Below, one piece after another: positions 1 through 8,360 of a stretch of DNA of 21,444 bases. The position numbers and the translations under genes are program-made. The notes under the pieces were generated by a model, which saw only the letters and a list, made by a program, of their open reading frames with translations, made no database searches and was not told the DNA's origin. This DNA comes from a virus. Every line of letters starts with the position of its first letter. Positions within the stretch are counted from its first letter, which is position 1. Where the stretch lies: the IMG/VR virus record IMGVR_UViG_3300037296_000253, positions 1 to 21,444 of that record. The stretch is one strand, 5' to 3'.

Positions 1-109
1 TTGATGCGTTAAATTCCGCAAGTTGCGGAATATGACCGTTTTAGCACTGCCTGGGTATCGTTTGCTTGAACGGCTCAATCTAAAAAGGGTCTGCCCTCAC
101 TGGGGAAAC
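1..109. mobile_element. Right tip of an A-type element lying upstream of the window
   Basis: This stretch matches the last ~110 bases of element A (9957-10067) and of dA (17963-18073), including a 19-bp palindrome at 13-31, and it ends at the attachment core at 110. It is therefore the right end of another element in the same tandem array. No gene is supported in it; the short forward ORF running through is an accidental reading of element-end DNA. Confidence 0.8.
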
Positions 110-133
110 ATCTATTCGACAATGTGCAGGTGG
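110..133. other. Attachment-like core, junction 0
   Basis: First of six copies of an invariant 24-bp sequence beginning ATCTATTCGACAATG. It is followed by GTGG, then T or C, then CGGCT, and in most copies ACTTCACTAGCA. It separates an A-type right end from the left end of element A. Recurrence exactly at every boundary between otherwise different units marks it as the site-specific recombination site. The half-sites ACAT and ATGT flank a 10-bp centre at 108-125. Confidence 0.8.
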
Positions 134-351
134 TCGGCTACTTCACTAGCAAAGAAATGCTTAAATTTCGCTTTCGACCGCCGATGCTCAGGCAAGGGTA
201 ATCAAGGGATTTAAGGATAAGGATTAAGGACAGAACAGAGTCATGCCAACAGGGTTCTTAGTATTAGCCACAGAGGTAGTCAAAAAAACAGCTCTGTAGC
301 CCTCTGATAGCGCGGGTCTACGCCTCAAAACACTAATGCACACAGGGAGCG
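134..351. other. Element A left end, no gene
   Basis: No coding region is supported. The stretch holds the common left end of A-type elements (compare 16786-17003), a purine-rich A/T-rich tract near 205-235 with repeats of the type GGATTAAGGA, and the terminator of the polymerase gene at 282-301. The purine-rich tract is a plausible melting region, but nothing in the sequence proves that. Confidence 0.5.
282..301 (-). terminator. Terminator of the element A polymerase gene
   Basis: On the minus strand GGCT-ACAG-AGCT is followed by G and seven T, about 50 bases after the polymerase stop. The stem is short. In dA (16934-16953) the G-U pair is replaced by G-C (GGCT-ACAG-AGCC), a compensated change that supports a real hairpin. 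Confidence 0.55.
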
Positions 352-1815
352 TCAAAGTTGCTCGATTTCGAGGGTCAAAAGGTATCCGGTATCGGCCTTG
401 ATTCGGCGCTCAAGTTTGGCCAAATCCGGCTTGCCGTGAACGGTTAAACCGTCATGTTGAAGTAGTGCGGCGCTGCCCGCTAATGTCTTGAGCATGGATT
501 GCAGGGCAATGGATTCAGCGCCCTGTAAAACGTGCGCCAGCTTCTCACGGCTGTTCGACTTCAAGCCGATCTCGCGCCCCGCGTCATTAACCAAAACGCC
601 AACCTTTTTCGTTTTGGCTTGGTAGTCCAGCAATACAGCCTTGCCGATTCTGCGAACGTCGCCGTAAAGATCCAGCACCAGGGGCAGGCCGCGTAATCGG
701 TCGGTGGCTTCCAGTCCCAGACGTTGCTCGATAGCCCGTTGATTCTCTTTTGGGCTCTTAGCCAGGGTTGCACCATAGACCACGGCCAATAGCAGAAACT
801 TGGCGTCATCGGTGCTAATGCCTCCGGCGCTGGCGATTTCGGCGCGGGTGGCTTTCTTGTTGTCCAGGTAATGCAGAATATGCGGCGCTTTCTCGCCTAG
901 CCGGTCAGCCATTTGGGCCAATAGCGACCAATGGCAGTTTGCTATATCTACATCGTAGCAGCCCTTCAGGGCCGCTCTACGCACTTCACCAACACACCGC
1001 TGTAGGTTGATCGAACCTTCGGCGTAAAGTCTGCCTGCGTTGCTCTCGCGGTAGGTGGTGGGCAATACAAAGCCGGGAGCGCCGGAACGCTTCGCAAGGT
1101 CAAGCATGATGGACGCCTGATCCCTCGCCATCATGGCGCGGCGCTTTGCTGCATCTTCGCCGGAGTTGGGGCCGCGGCCTGTTCTAATGGCGTCCCATAA
1201 TTCATGTGACCAACGGAAAGCGGCGGCGGGCTTTTCCCTGTCAAGATACGCCTGGGCCGCGTGGTGGAACTTGTGCAGGTTGTCGCCTTCGATTTCTACG
1301 GCGGCGTGGATTTGCTTTTTCTCGAAACGGGTATTTCTGTTTGCAGTGGTGCGCGACCGAATACCATCAACCGGCATTCTGTAAGGCGAACCGTCAGGAT
1401 TTACCAAACCTTTCTCGTTAGGTTCCAGACCGCTCAGGGCGTATTGTTTTGAGTTTTCTTGGTAGCCCATACAGATCTCCTTTGCTCTTTCAGTCATACG
1501 CCAGCCGCCGGCACTATGGCCACGCTTTGGCTTTAGATCCAGAACAAACCATTCTAGTACGGCGTTGGTTTCGGTGAATTGCTTGGCGCTACCAAACATT
1601 GCAGCCTTGCCGCGCCAGTGGATTGCGGAAACATCCTCCACGCCTGAATTATGCGTGAACCTTCCGGCGTGCATGCTCCAAAGTATAGCGGCCATACCCA
1701 TTTGATGGGCTTCATTTAGTGCGCGGAACGCTTCGGATTCGGCGCTTATGTGGCTTGTGAACGCTTTGGGCCTATATCCAAAAACAGTGTTTCTTTGAAT
1801 TTTGGGCTGTGTCAT
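352..1815 (-). CDS. Stand-alone family-A-like polymerase, probable replication protein of element A
   Basis: Product of 487 aa. The C-terminal ~210 residues carry recognisable family-A polymerase signatures. Motif A is YDVDIANCHWSLLAQM at 287-302 (D288, D290). An O-helix-like motif B runs K339 to Y347-G348, with the family spacing K-x7-YG but without the usual preceding Arg. Motif C is QHDGL at 453-457 (D455). No exonuclease domain is recognisable, and the N-terminal ~270 residues are unassigned. The ATG lies 4-5 bases after GAGAG. By position it corresponds to the quite different polymerase of element B, so it is probably the element's replication or priming enzyme (inference). Gly after the catalytic HD, where bacterial Pol I has Glu, is closer to single-subunit RNA polymerases or primases. 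The C-terminal third is duplicated in dA. Confidence 0.65.
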   Translation of the reverse strand: MTQPKIQRNTVFGYRPKAFTSHISAESEAFRALNEAHQMGMAAILWSMHAGRFTHNSGVEDVSAIHWRGKAAMFGSAKQFTETNAVLEWFVLDLKPKRGHSAGGWRMTERAKEICMGYQENSKQYALSGLEPNEKGLVNPDGSPYRMPVDGIRSRTTANRNTRFEKKQIHAAVEIEGDNLHKFHHAAQAYLDREKPAAAFRWSHELWDAIRTGRGPNSGEDAAKRRAMMARDQASIMLDLAKRSGAPGFVLPTTYRESNAGRLYAEGSINLQRCVGEVRRAALKGCYDVDIANCHWSLLAQMADRLGEKAPHILHYLDNKKATRAEIASAGGISTDDAKFLLLAVVYGATLAKSPKENQRAIEQRLGLEATDRLRGLPLVLDLYGDVRRIGKAVLLDYQAKTKKVGVLVNDAGREIGLKSNSREKLAHVLQGAESIALQSMLKTLAGSAALLQHDGLTVHGKPDLAKLERRIKADTGYLLTLEIEQL

Positions 1816-1839
1816 AATCTCTCGACTGGTCTAGGTAGC

Positions 1840-1925
1840 ACTTGCTCAGTGAAGGTAATCAGGCAGATTTGCCGTCTAGGACTGATTACCGCGAATTCAA
1901 AGAGCCCCTTAATCGGGGCTTTTTC
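1840..1925 (+). ncRNA. Predicted structured small RNA (element A copy)
   Basis: A perfect 9-bp stem, GGTAATCAG (1854-1862) with CTGATTACC (1882-1890), encloses a 19-base loop. It is followed by an intrinsic terminator, AGCCCC-TTAATC-GGGGCT plus T-run (1903-1925). The same arrangement occurs in every B element between polymerase and recombinase genes, with loop and linker substitutions but an unchanged stem and terminator. It contains no convincing ORF. It is transcribed divergently from the polymerase gene and ends facing the recombinase gene. A role in copy number or in controlling the polymerase is possible but unproven. The 5' end is uncertain; CATAAT at 1813-1818 could be the -10 element. 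Confidence 0.6.
1903..1925 (+). terminator. Intrinsic terminator of the element A small RNA
   Basis: Six-base-pair stem AGCCCC / GGGGCT with loop TTAATC, then TTTTTC. It is oriented for forward transcripts and identical in element B (11839-11860). Confidence 0.85.
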
Positions 1926-1957
1926 GTTTCTAGGTTTCGATTCTACATCAGAATTCG

Positions 1958-2581
1958 TCACGGGTGCATTTCTCCCAACTCCCTCAGCTCCACTTTTACC
2001 GAATGAACCGTGCTCGTGCTGCATCCTACGGTGGTGGCGATCTTGCGAATGCTCCACTTTGCATCAATCAGCAGGTCGGCAATTCTCTTTCGTTTCACTT
2101 CGTCGCGGGGTCTGCCGTGGTACAGCCCTTTCGCTTTGGCCTTCTCGATCCCTTGCCGCTGGCGCTCCCGTTTCAGGTCGTAATCAGTGCGGGCCATGGC
2201 TGCGGCCATATCCAGCAACATCTCGTTGATAGAGCTCAGCATCCAATCATTAGCGCCGGTCAGGACTTGGTGGGTGGTCGGCAGGTCAGCGGCAACAATG
2301 CACACGCCACGGCTGCGGATTTCAGCGCGTAGCAGCTCCCACGCCGCACGCGGTAAGCGGGTGAGCCTGTCCACGGATTCAACCAGCAGCACATCACCGG
2401 CTTGGCAGTCACTCAGCAGGCAGCGCAATTCGGGCCGGTCTGCGGTGGCTCCGCTGGCGTTCTCTGCGTAGGTTGCGGCGATCCTTTGCCCACGGTCAGC
2501 ACAGAACGCTTTAAGCTGCTCAGCGGCGCGTGTGGCGTCTTGCTCGGTGGTGCTTGCTCGCAGGTAGGCGCGAATAAACAT
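1958..2581 (-). CDS. Serine recombinase (resolvase/invertase family)
   Basis: Product of 207 aa from the ATG at 2581, the usual N-terminus for this family (MFIRAYLRAST...). An upstream in-frame extension to 2692 runs through non-coding-looking DNA. The catalytic Ser is S10 in YLRAST, and the arginine-bearing motif SVDRLTR (R72, R75) is intact. The C-terminus carries a resolvase-type helix-turn-helix (KWSIRKIATTVGCSTSTVHS). The length is that of a small resolvase rather than a large serine integrase. It therefore more likely resolves multimers or tandem copies than integrates the element, although element A has no other recombinase. It ends about 30 bases beyond the small RNA terminator and converges on it. 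In element B this slot holds a tyrosine recombinase on the opposite strand. Confidence 0.9.
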   Translation of the reverse strand: MFIRAYLRASTTEQDATRAAEQLKAFCADRGQRIAATYAENASGATADRPELRCLLSDCQAGDVLLVESVDRLTRLPRAAWELLRAEIRSRGVCIVAADLPTTHQVLTGANDWMLSSINEMLLDMAAAMARTDYDLKRERQRQGIEKAKAKGLYHGRPRDEVKRKRIADLLIDAKWSIRKIATTVGCSTSTVHSVKVELRELGEMHP

Positions 2582-2694
2582 AGCGGCTCGCTTTAGGTGG
2601 TCAGCGGCTAATCTATCGTTAAAGGTCGGCGGTAAGTAGATATAGCGGGGCGTGATTTTGTAGGTTTTGGCTATCGGCTGGGGCATGCCCAAAC

Positions 2695-2728
2695 AAAAAA
2701 GCCCCGCACAGCATCACGCAGGCGGGGC
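2695..2728 (-). terminator. Terminator of the capsid operon
   Basis: On the minus strand GCCCCGC ... GCGGGGC forms a perfect 7-bp stem with a 14-base loop, followed by six T. It lies downstream of the connector gene and upstream of the recombinase, so it separates the head operon from the recombinase. Confidence 0.85.
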
Positions 2729-2891
2729 CGGGTGCCCGTTCAGAATCGCTCTGTCGGGCTTACGTGTCGCCGGCCACAGGTATCCACTGAGGAGAAAGGC
2801 CGCACACGTTCACGGGGTTTTTTTATGTGAAGGCACTGCCCGTGTAATCCTTCCCCTGATTACCCTCTCGGGCCGCTCAGGGCGCGGAACA
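2729..2891. other. Gap between capsid operon and its terminator
   Basis: About 160 bases with no supported gene. It contains the inverted pair GTAATC (2844-2849) and GATTAC (2858-2863), a shortened echo of the stem in the small RNA. No recognisable start signal or ORF of note is present. Confidence 0.35.
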
Positions 2892-3176
2892 TCAAAACAC
2901 TTCGGCAGAACGGTACGGGTTAAGCAAAATCTGATAGGTGTGGTTTTTGTACAGCACCTCGGCACTTTGCCGTTCCCTGTTTTCAAACAGGTCAGCGGTC
3001 AGCAGCAGAATGGCGGCCTCGATTGTCTTTGGCATTGGGTCGGGGAAATCGTTGCCTAGATACTTAACAACGTGTTCTTGCGCGGCTTGCCAATATGTTT
3101 CGATCAAAACATCTTCATCAACAGAATTATCTTCGATGCGTAAATGCTGCTTAATGTCTCTCAGCTGTAGGCTCAT
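2892..3176 (-). CDS. Head-tail connector, HK97 gp6-like
   Basis: Product of 94 aa with the N-terminal pattern of gp6-like connectors (short helix LQLRDIKQHLRI, an acidic turn, then a long helix with YWQAAQEHV), matching the family's ~90-110 aa length. Connector rings sit under the portal and join the head to the tail. The start overlaps the large terminase stop as ATGA, so translation is probably coupled. It is the last gene of the head operon; no head-closure, tail or tape-measure gene follows. That would suit an element making a head finished to accept someone else's tail (inference). Confidence 0.85.
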   Translation of the reverse strand: MSLQLRDIKQHLRIEDNSVDEDVLIETYWQAAQEHVVKYLGNDFPDPMPKTIEAAILLLTADLFENRERQSAEVLYKNHTYQILLNPYRSAEVF

Positions 3177-4669
3177 GCAAAAAATACCTCTGTGTTGATT
3201 TCTACCGGATCGGCTGCGGATTGGGCGGCACCCATGGCCATGGCAAGGGCTTGAATACCATCAATGCGGCCTGTTCGGCGCGACTTGTCCAGTTTGCGGC
3301 TACCGGCTGGGTCTTTGGTGGCCACGGCATTGGCTGCGCACATGGTCAGCACTGGGTTGTTGCCGTGAGCCATGCGGGCGTTCAGCAACTCGGCCTCCAG
3401 GTGATCCAGTGCCGGGGCCATATCTTTAAAGCCCTGGCCATGTGGCACCAGCGGCAAATCCAGCCCCAACCTTTCCAGCTCTTTGCTCAGAATATCCATG
3501 CGCCAGCGGTCAAAGGCCACGGCTACCACGTCCAGATCGGCCAGAATTTCGGCCATATCCAGCGCCACCACTTCGTAATCAACGGTCGCGCCTGGGGTTG
3601 TCGTCAAATAACCTTGCGCTGCCCACACGTCATAGGGTGCGCGGTCGGTCTTTGCCCGGTCGAATAACCCTTGCTCGGGTGTCCAGAAATGGGCTTGTAC
3701 CTGCCACACGCCTTGAACTTTGCCCACGATAACCAGGGCGGTCAGGTCAGTGCGGGCCGATAGGTCGAGGCCTGCATACACGGGCCCATCAAACGGCAAT
3801 GGCTCGGCGCTGCAACTCTCCCAAACGTCAGGCGATATAAACGGGCTGTCGAGGCTCACACGCTGATTGAGTAGCAAGTTTCGGGCGGTGTTGCTCATGC
3901 TGGGCATTCGTTCGGCGCGGGCCATTTGTTCGGTTAAGTCGTCCAGGCTGCGGAATATTCCCAGTGCAGGATTGGCCGCTTCCCACGCTTCCGTGTCCAT
4001 CAGGTCGCAACCTTTCGGTGCGGCGTAAACATGGCAGACGGTGCGCGGATCTTTGGAGCGTTGAGCGTCGTCGATCCATTGGCTCAGTAGGTCGGCATCG
4101 TTCGCCGCCTGGGTCGATATGGTAATCAGCAGCGGGCTGTCGTGTGCGCCCTGGCTTGTGGTGATAGCGTCCACAAAATCCGACTGCGGGCCACGTACCT
4201 GGCCAACTTCGTCCAGAATCGCCAGCACCGGGCTCAGGCCGTGGGCGGTTTTCCCATCAGCAGCCAGTGCTCGGAACTCGGTATTCAATGGCAAGCCCAT
4301 CAGCCGTTTACCGCTGGGCATAATGCGCACCAGGCCGGAAAGCTCGGGTGATAGTTGAACCATCTTCGCCGCCAGGTTAAAAACGAGGGCGGCTTGGTCA
4401 CGGCTCATGGCACCGGATACCAGTTGAGCGTTTTGTTTTGCTTCGGGGCCCACCAGGTGCACCAGCAGAATGGCGGCGATTAGCGCGGTTTTTCCGTTCT
4501 TCCTGGCCAGCGACAAAATGGCGCGGCGGGTGCCTTTGGGGTTGTCGTAAATCGCTTTGATAAAATCAACCTGAAACGGTGCCAACTCTAGCGGCCTGCC
4601 CACTCCGGCACCTTCCGGCGTCACGCAGTAGCGGGTTATAAACCGGCACGCCTTTTCGCCTCTGGTCAC
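3173..4669 (-). CDS. terL: Terminase large subunit, HK97 type
   Basis: Product of 498 aa, the ATP-driven DNA packaging motor and nuclease. ATPase motifs: Walker A ARKNGKT (55-61), Walker B ILDE (151-154) and a coupling segment ITISTQA (182-188). RNase-H-like nuclease aspartates: D302 in AGLDLS, D387 in AFDRW and D470 in GRIDG. All expected residues are present and the length is normal, so the protein looks functional. The GTG start overlaps the small subunit stop as GTGA. Together with the HNH gene this suggests cos-type cleavage as in HK97-like phages; I could not locate a cos site. Confidence 0.95.
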   Translation of the reverse strand: MTRGEKACRFITRYCVTPEGAGVGRPLELAPFQVDFIKAIYDNPKGTRRAILSLARKNGKTALIAAILLVHLVGPEAKQNAQLVSGAMSRDQAALVFNLAAKMVQLSPELSGLVRIMPSGKRLMGLPLNTEFRALAADGKTAHGLSPVLAILDEVGQVRGPQSDFVDAITTSQGAHDSPLLITISTQAANDADLLSQWIDDAQRSKDPRTVCHVYAAPKGCDLMDTEAWEAANPALGIFRSLDDLTEQMARAERMPSMSNTARNLLLNQRVSLDSPFISPDVWESCSAEPLPFDGPVYAGLDLSARTDLTALVIVGKVQGVWQVQAHFWTPEQGLFDRAKTDRAPYDVWAAQGYLTTTPGATVDYEVVALDMAEILADLDVVAVAFDRWRMDILSKELERLGLDLPLVPHGQGFKDMAPALDHLEAELLNARMAHGNNPVLTMCAANAVATKDPAGSRKLDKSRRTGRIDGIQALAMAMGAAQSAADPVEINTEVFFA

Positions 4670-5124
4670 TGCATCGTTCTCGGAATCAATTCATCATCCT
4701 GCAAGGCATCACGGGCGCGGGTTTCCAGTTCGGAACCGTTGCGAATGTCGCGGGATTTGCCAACGGTGCTAACTGCATCAACCTTGAGTTGCCGGGCCAG
4801 TGCCAGGGCGCGGCGGGTGGCCTTGTCCAGCAGGGCGCAAGCGGGGTTAGTCGTGCCACCAACAACCATTCCATTGCGGTCGATGTGTGATTCGATGTGT
4901 GCCATATCGCCGTAGGCTCTTGCCAGGTGGCTGGCTAAAATTAAATCGGCATCGTTCCAGGTGTCACGCGGGCGGGCCATGACAATGGCATTCCATAGGG
5001 GCCGGTCTTGCTTGCGCACGGTGACGAACTTGGGCGGCGCAATCGGGCCAAGGGCTGCGGATTGAATCGCGGTTACGGCAGCTTTGGCGCTGTCGGCTCT
5101 GTCTCTTTTGGGTGTTGGTTTCAT
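4666..5124 (-). CDS. terS: Terminase small subunit, P27-like
   Basis: Product of 152 aa from the ATG at 5124; a TTG at 5136 would add four residues but has no better ribosome site. The basic N-terminus and the helix ARPRDTWNDADLILASHLARA resemble P27-family small terminases, which recognise the packaging site and load the large subunit. It lies immediately before the large subunit gene. The packaging specificity of the element would be set here, and a satellite-specific small subunit would let it package its own DNA in preference to helper DNA (inference). Confidence 0.85.
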   Translation of the reverse strand: MKPTPKRDRADSAKAAVTAIQSAALGPIAPPKFVTVRKQDRPLWNAIVMARPRDTWNDADLILASHLARAYGDMAHIESHIDRNGMVVGGTTNPACALLDKATRRALALARQLKVDAVSTVGKSRDIRNGSELETRARDALQDDELIPRTMQ

Positions 5125-5176
5125 AGGTGTTACCAATAAAAAAGGACTGAATCAGCGGTTTTTGCCGTTTCAGTTC

Positions 5177-5488
5177 CTAGTGATTCCAATGGTGGTTTGC
5201 GTCGAGAGGGCGTCCTCGAACGTCACAGCCGGCACTTGATGCTTTGCCCATGCTAACGGCAGTCTTTCGGCTATGGCATGGTGTGCAAAGGCTCTGCAAG
5301 TTGTGGCGGCTGTTGTCGTCGTCATAGTCGGCGCGGCTGTCAACGATGTGATCCACCTGATTGGCTGGGGTTACATAGCCCATCAGCCGGCAGTCGGCAC
5401 ACAGCGGCTCCTCTGCCAGCACTTGCTCACGCAGACGACGCCATGCGGCGCTATTGAGTGGTAGTGTTCGCTTCTTGGGTTCGTACAT
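5177..5488 (-). CDS. HNH endonuclease, HK97 gp74-like
   Basis: Product of 103 aa starting at the ATG at 5488, seven bases after GAGGGG; a TTG further upstream is less likely. It shows the zinc-knuckle HNH layout: C30-x2-C33, D46-H47, N63 and C68-x2-C71-H72. HNH proteins of this class sit next to terminases and assist cos cleavage in HK97-type phages. The first 38 bases overlap the portal gene. In transcription order it lies between portal and small terminase, whereas classic HK97 maps put terminases first. Confidence 0.9.
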   Translation of the reverse strand: MYEPKKRTLPLNSAAWRRLREQVLAEEPLCADCRLMGYVTPANQVDHIVDSRADYDDDNSRHNLQSLCTPCHSRKTAVSMGKASSAGCDVRGRPLDANHHWNH

Positions 5489-6620
5489 CGTCCAGCCCCT
5501 CAATCGTTGGCATGTTCTCTATCTGTCGGGCCTCGCTTTTCAGCATCCATCCGTCAGCAATGGCACGCTCATAGAATTGGGCGCGGGTTAGGCTATCGCC
5601 TCGCAGCAGACCTTCCACGTTATGCTCGACAAAGAACCGGCTAGGGTCATTAATCAACACACGGTTAATGGCCTGCTCCCATGCGACCAGGTGCCGGCGC
5701 AGAGTGTTGGTGACAAAGAACCTCGCCAGCTCCACCACGTTGGAATAGTTCGCGGCTTCCATATCAGCGACCATTACCGGCGGCACTCGAAACAGGCGGC
5801 AACATTCCACAATGGAAAGGCGGCGGGCGGCGATCCAGTCGGCATCCTCAAGGGTCATTGAAACGGTCTTGAATTGGCCACCTTGCGGTAATACAGCCGT
5901 TTTGCCGTGGTTGCCGACACCGGCCTGCCCACTTGCCCACGAATCGCGGATTTGTGCGGCCTGCTCTTTGGTGGTGCCTGGGGGCATCTCGATAACGCCT
6001 GATAGCTTGGTTCCCTGCTCGAACATCTTGGCGCCGTGTGTGCGCTCTGCCAGCGCCAAACCTATGGTGTCGCGTGCCACTTGAATGGGTGAACGTCCGA
6101 TAATTCCATCATCAGAATGGTATTTGACGTGCAGCACTTCATCAGCCAGCAGCCGCTTGGTGTTGCCGCCATCGTCTACCACGTCATAAAGCAACTTGCC
6201 TTTGGCCGTTTTCAGGATCGTCACACGGTCAGGGTGAAGCGGTAGCAGGGCTTCCGGTCGTCCGGCATTGTCACGGACTATCTCGGCATAAGCGTTGCCC
6301 CTCAGCAGCAAATGACGCTGTAGTTGTTCCCGAAACTCTAAAGCTGTCTGGTAATCGTTGGGCGCGTCATGCAGCAGCCGGTACAAGGGTTCGCCGGTCG
6401 CCTTTTCGCGGCCTGTTGCGGTCTTCTCGTACAGGTTCAACGGCAAGCTGCCGACGGTTTCTGATATGGCAGCGACACAGGCATAAACGGCGCTGATACT
6501 CTCGGCGCTTTCGGTGTTGACCATTACGCCAGCAGACTCGGCAGCGGTGGCCAGGTTGCTGTAATAGGTATCAAACGCCGGTGTATTGTTGCGCTGTTCA
6601 CGTTTAAAGGGCCACTTCAT
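5451..6620 (-). CDS. Portal protein, HK97 gp3-like
   Basis: Product of 389 aa from the ATG at 6620. GGAGG lies seven bases upstream, whereas the in-frame GTG at 6626 is only one base from it. The ATG overlaps the protease stop as ATGA. The N-terminal region (SISAVYACVAAISETVGSLP) and the LLRGNAYAEI / PLHPDRV segments are typical of HK97-family portals, the dodecameric ring through which DNA enters the head. Length is normal for the family and there is no sign of damage. Confidence 0.95.
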   Translation of the reverse strand: MKWPFKREQRNNTPAFDTYYSNLATAAESAGVMVNTESAESISAVYACVAAISETVGSLPLNLYEKTATGREKATGEPLYRLLHDAPNDYQTALEFREQLQRHLLLRGNAYAEIVRDNAGRPEALLPLHPDRVTILKTAKGKLLYDVVDDGGNTKRLLADEVLHVKYHSDDGIIGRSPIQVARDTIGLALAERTHGAKMFEQGTKLSGVIEMPPGTTKEQAAQIRDSWASGQAGVGNHGKTAVLPQGGQFKTVSMTLEDADWIAARRLSIVECCRLFRVPPVMVADMEAANYSNVVELARFFVTNTLRRHLVAWEQAINRVLINDPSRFFVEHNVEGLLRGDSLTRAQFYERAIADGWMLKSEARQIENMPTIEGLDDVRTQEANTTTQ

Positions 6621-7129
6621 CGGCACGCCTCCAGGTACAGCCTTGCCAGTGCAATGGCGGGTGATTGCTTGCCACGGACTTGGACGGTGGTGGTGTCATA
6701 GGCCGGATCGGCGGTAATGGTAATCTCGAATAGATCAACGTCGGTCAGGTGGCGGGTTTCGCCCTCCCAACTTTCGCCCTGGGCAATGAAGCCAAACGAA
6801 CAGCCGGCAACGTCACCACGGGCCACCAGAACGGGTAAATCACGGCCTAACTGTGTGTCTGGTAGGTCGATCTCGAAAGCAAGCCCCTGGGCATCTTCTG
6901 ATAGTCTCAGACTACCTGATCCCAGTCTTCCCAATAGGCTGCGGCTATCGTGTTCGTAAATGGCGCGAATTTTGGTTGCCGTATCACTGGCCAGCGTGCG
7001 CTTGAAAGCACCAGGCCGGATAATTTCAGAAAATCCGCCTAACTGGGTCGGTTCGTCAAAGCGGGCCGCGTACCCGTACAGGGTGCGGCCTTTGCTTGTG
7101 ACGACGCTTTCAAGGGCTCGCCGTTCCAT
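6617..7129 (-). CDS. Prohead protease, HK97 gp4-like
   Basis: Product of 170 aa from the ATG at 7129, two bases after the capsid gene stop and preceded by GGAG at a suitable distance; a longer frame to 7186 would run into the capsid gene. The catalytic His is H60 in YEHD and the Ser is S111 in CSFGF, the layout of HK97-type serine proteases. It would cleave the capsid delta domain during maturation. An acidic ITADPAYDTT segment near the C-terminus is also family-typical. Confidence 0.92.
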   Translation of the reverse strand: MERRALESVVTSKGRTLYGYAARFDEPTQLGGFSEIIRPGAFKRTLASDTATKIRAIYEHDSRSLLGRLGSGSLRLSEDAQGLAFEIDLPDTQLGRDLPVLVARGDVAGCSFGFIAQGESWEGETRHLTDVDLFEITITADPAYDTTTVQVRGKQSPAIALARLYLEACR

Positions 7130-7131
7130 GA

Positions 7132-8346
7132 TTACGCTCCGCTGGCTTTCACGAATGCTGCGGCATGGCGCAGGGCAATGTCGCATGTGGCCATGGCGCG
7201 AACTTGGATGCCGCCTCGGCTGTAGGCGGGTTCGGCGTATGGGTTCACCAGGATGTCAATCTCAGACCAAATACCAAGCATTACCTGGCTGAAATCGCCG
7301 TACAGCAGGGTATCGGCTGGCATCTGATTTGTTGCGCCGTACGGCTTGCCATCAATCATGCCGGCGTCTGCCAGGAATCCAGAACCGGAACCGGTCACTT
7401 TCTCAGTGCTGGCCAGGTGAGTGCGTACACCAGGCGCAGACAGGAATCGGGTGCCTTCCAGGTTTTCCAGTTCCAGCAGCTCAGACAGCGCCAGCATTTC
7501 AGCCCAGTTAGTCGGCATTAGCGCGGTTTGAATACCGGACGTTTGCAGGATGCCAGTTGGCTCACCAGATAGGCCTGAACCGTTCAAGATTGCGCTGTCG
7601 ATCTGTTGCGCAATGAGTGCGGTCAGGTCGTCGCGTACAAGCTGCTCGATGCCGGGGCTTGATTGCTGAATAAGCTGCCGGCTCATTTCTGTTTTGCCAC
7701 CGGTGTGCTTCGGCGTCATGGTCACAGAATCGAAAGCCATGGTTGATTCAGGAACAGCGCCGCCTTCCGTTACCCAGCCAAGGCTCATACCGCTACCGAA
7801 TTTCGGCACTGATACGTTGCCTTGCAGGCCGGTCAGGACACGCACGCCTAATTGACGGGCCAACAGCTTGTTGCGCAGGGCGCCAATGTAATCAGCGGGG
7901 CGGTGTTGGGTACCTACCAGCTCGGATGCGCTTGTAGTGTCATTGGCGCGTTGTTCCAGGGCTTGCATTGGAATGAATACACCTTCGGCTTTGCGGCCAC
8001 TGCGGCGCTCGGCTTCCTGGGCATACTCACGTTCTAGTCCGTCGAGGCTGCGGCCTTCCATTTGGGCGCGGATCACCTTCACCACGGACACACCAGCGGC
8101 CAGCTTGTCGTAATCGCCGGTCGCATTGTCCGAAACGGTCACGGCATGGCTGCGGCGTTCGGTGTCTGCCAGGTATTCGGCACGCTCGATTTGCTTCGAG
8201 AAGGCGCGTTCTTCGGCTTTCAGGGTGTCGAATTGCTTTGATTCATCGGCGGAAAGGTTGCGGGTTTCTTTGCCGGCAGCGTCAACCAAGGCTTTCATGG
8301 CTTCGACTTTGGCGGCGCGTTGTTCACGTAGGGCGGATAATTTCAT
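7132..8346 (-). CDS. Major capsid protein, HK97 fold
   Basis: Product of 404 aa. The first ~65 residues form a charged coiled coil (delta/scaffold domain), followed by a linker and the HK97 core with the usual WVTEGGAVPES segment and ILNGSGLSGEPTGIL loop. The ATG is preceded by AGGTGA. It is the first gene of the head operon, about 50 bases downstream of the predicted start site, and ends two bases before the protease. Capsid-forming satellites typically build a smaller head from such a protein; size cannot be judged from sequence. Confidence 0.95.
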   Translation of the reverse strand: MKLSALREQRAAKVEAMKALVDAAGKETRNLSADESKQFDTLKAEERAFSKQIERAEYLADTERRSHAVTVSDNATGDYDKLAAGVSVVKVIRAQMEGRSLDGLEREYAQEAERRSGRKAEGVFIPMQALEQRANDTTSASELVGTQHRPADYIGALRNKLLARQLGVRVLTGLQGNVSVPKFGSGMSLGWVTEGGAVPESTMAFDSVTMTPKHTGGKTEMSRQLIQQSSPGIEQLVRDDLTALIAQQIDSAILNGSGLSGEPTGILQTSGIQTALMPTNWAEMLALSELLELENLEGTRFLSAPGVRTHLASTEKVTGSGSGFLADAGMIDGKPYGATNQMPADTLLYGDFSQVMLGIWSEIDILVNPYAEPAYSRGGIQVRAMATCDIALRHAAAFVKASGA

Positions 8347-8360
8347 TTTGTCACCTAATA

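Noticed and set aside
1958-2692. A 244-aa version of the serine recombinase
   Set aside because: The extra 37 residues have no family resemblance and start next to the terminator; the family N-terminus is the Met at 2581.
2844-2863. A second small RNA gene
   Set aside because: Only a 6-bp stem resembling part of the RNA, without terminator or promoter.
3221-3732. Long plus-strand open frames opposite the terminase, capsid and polymerase genes
   Set aside because: Shadows of real GC-rich minus-strand genes, with no start signals or recognisable domains.
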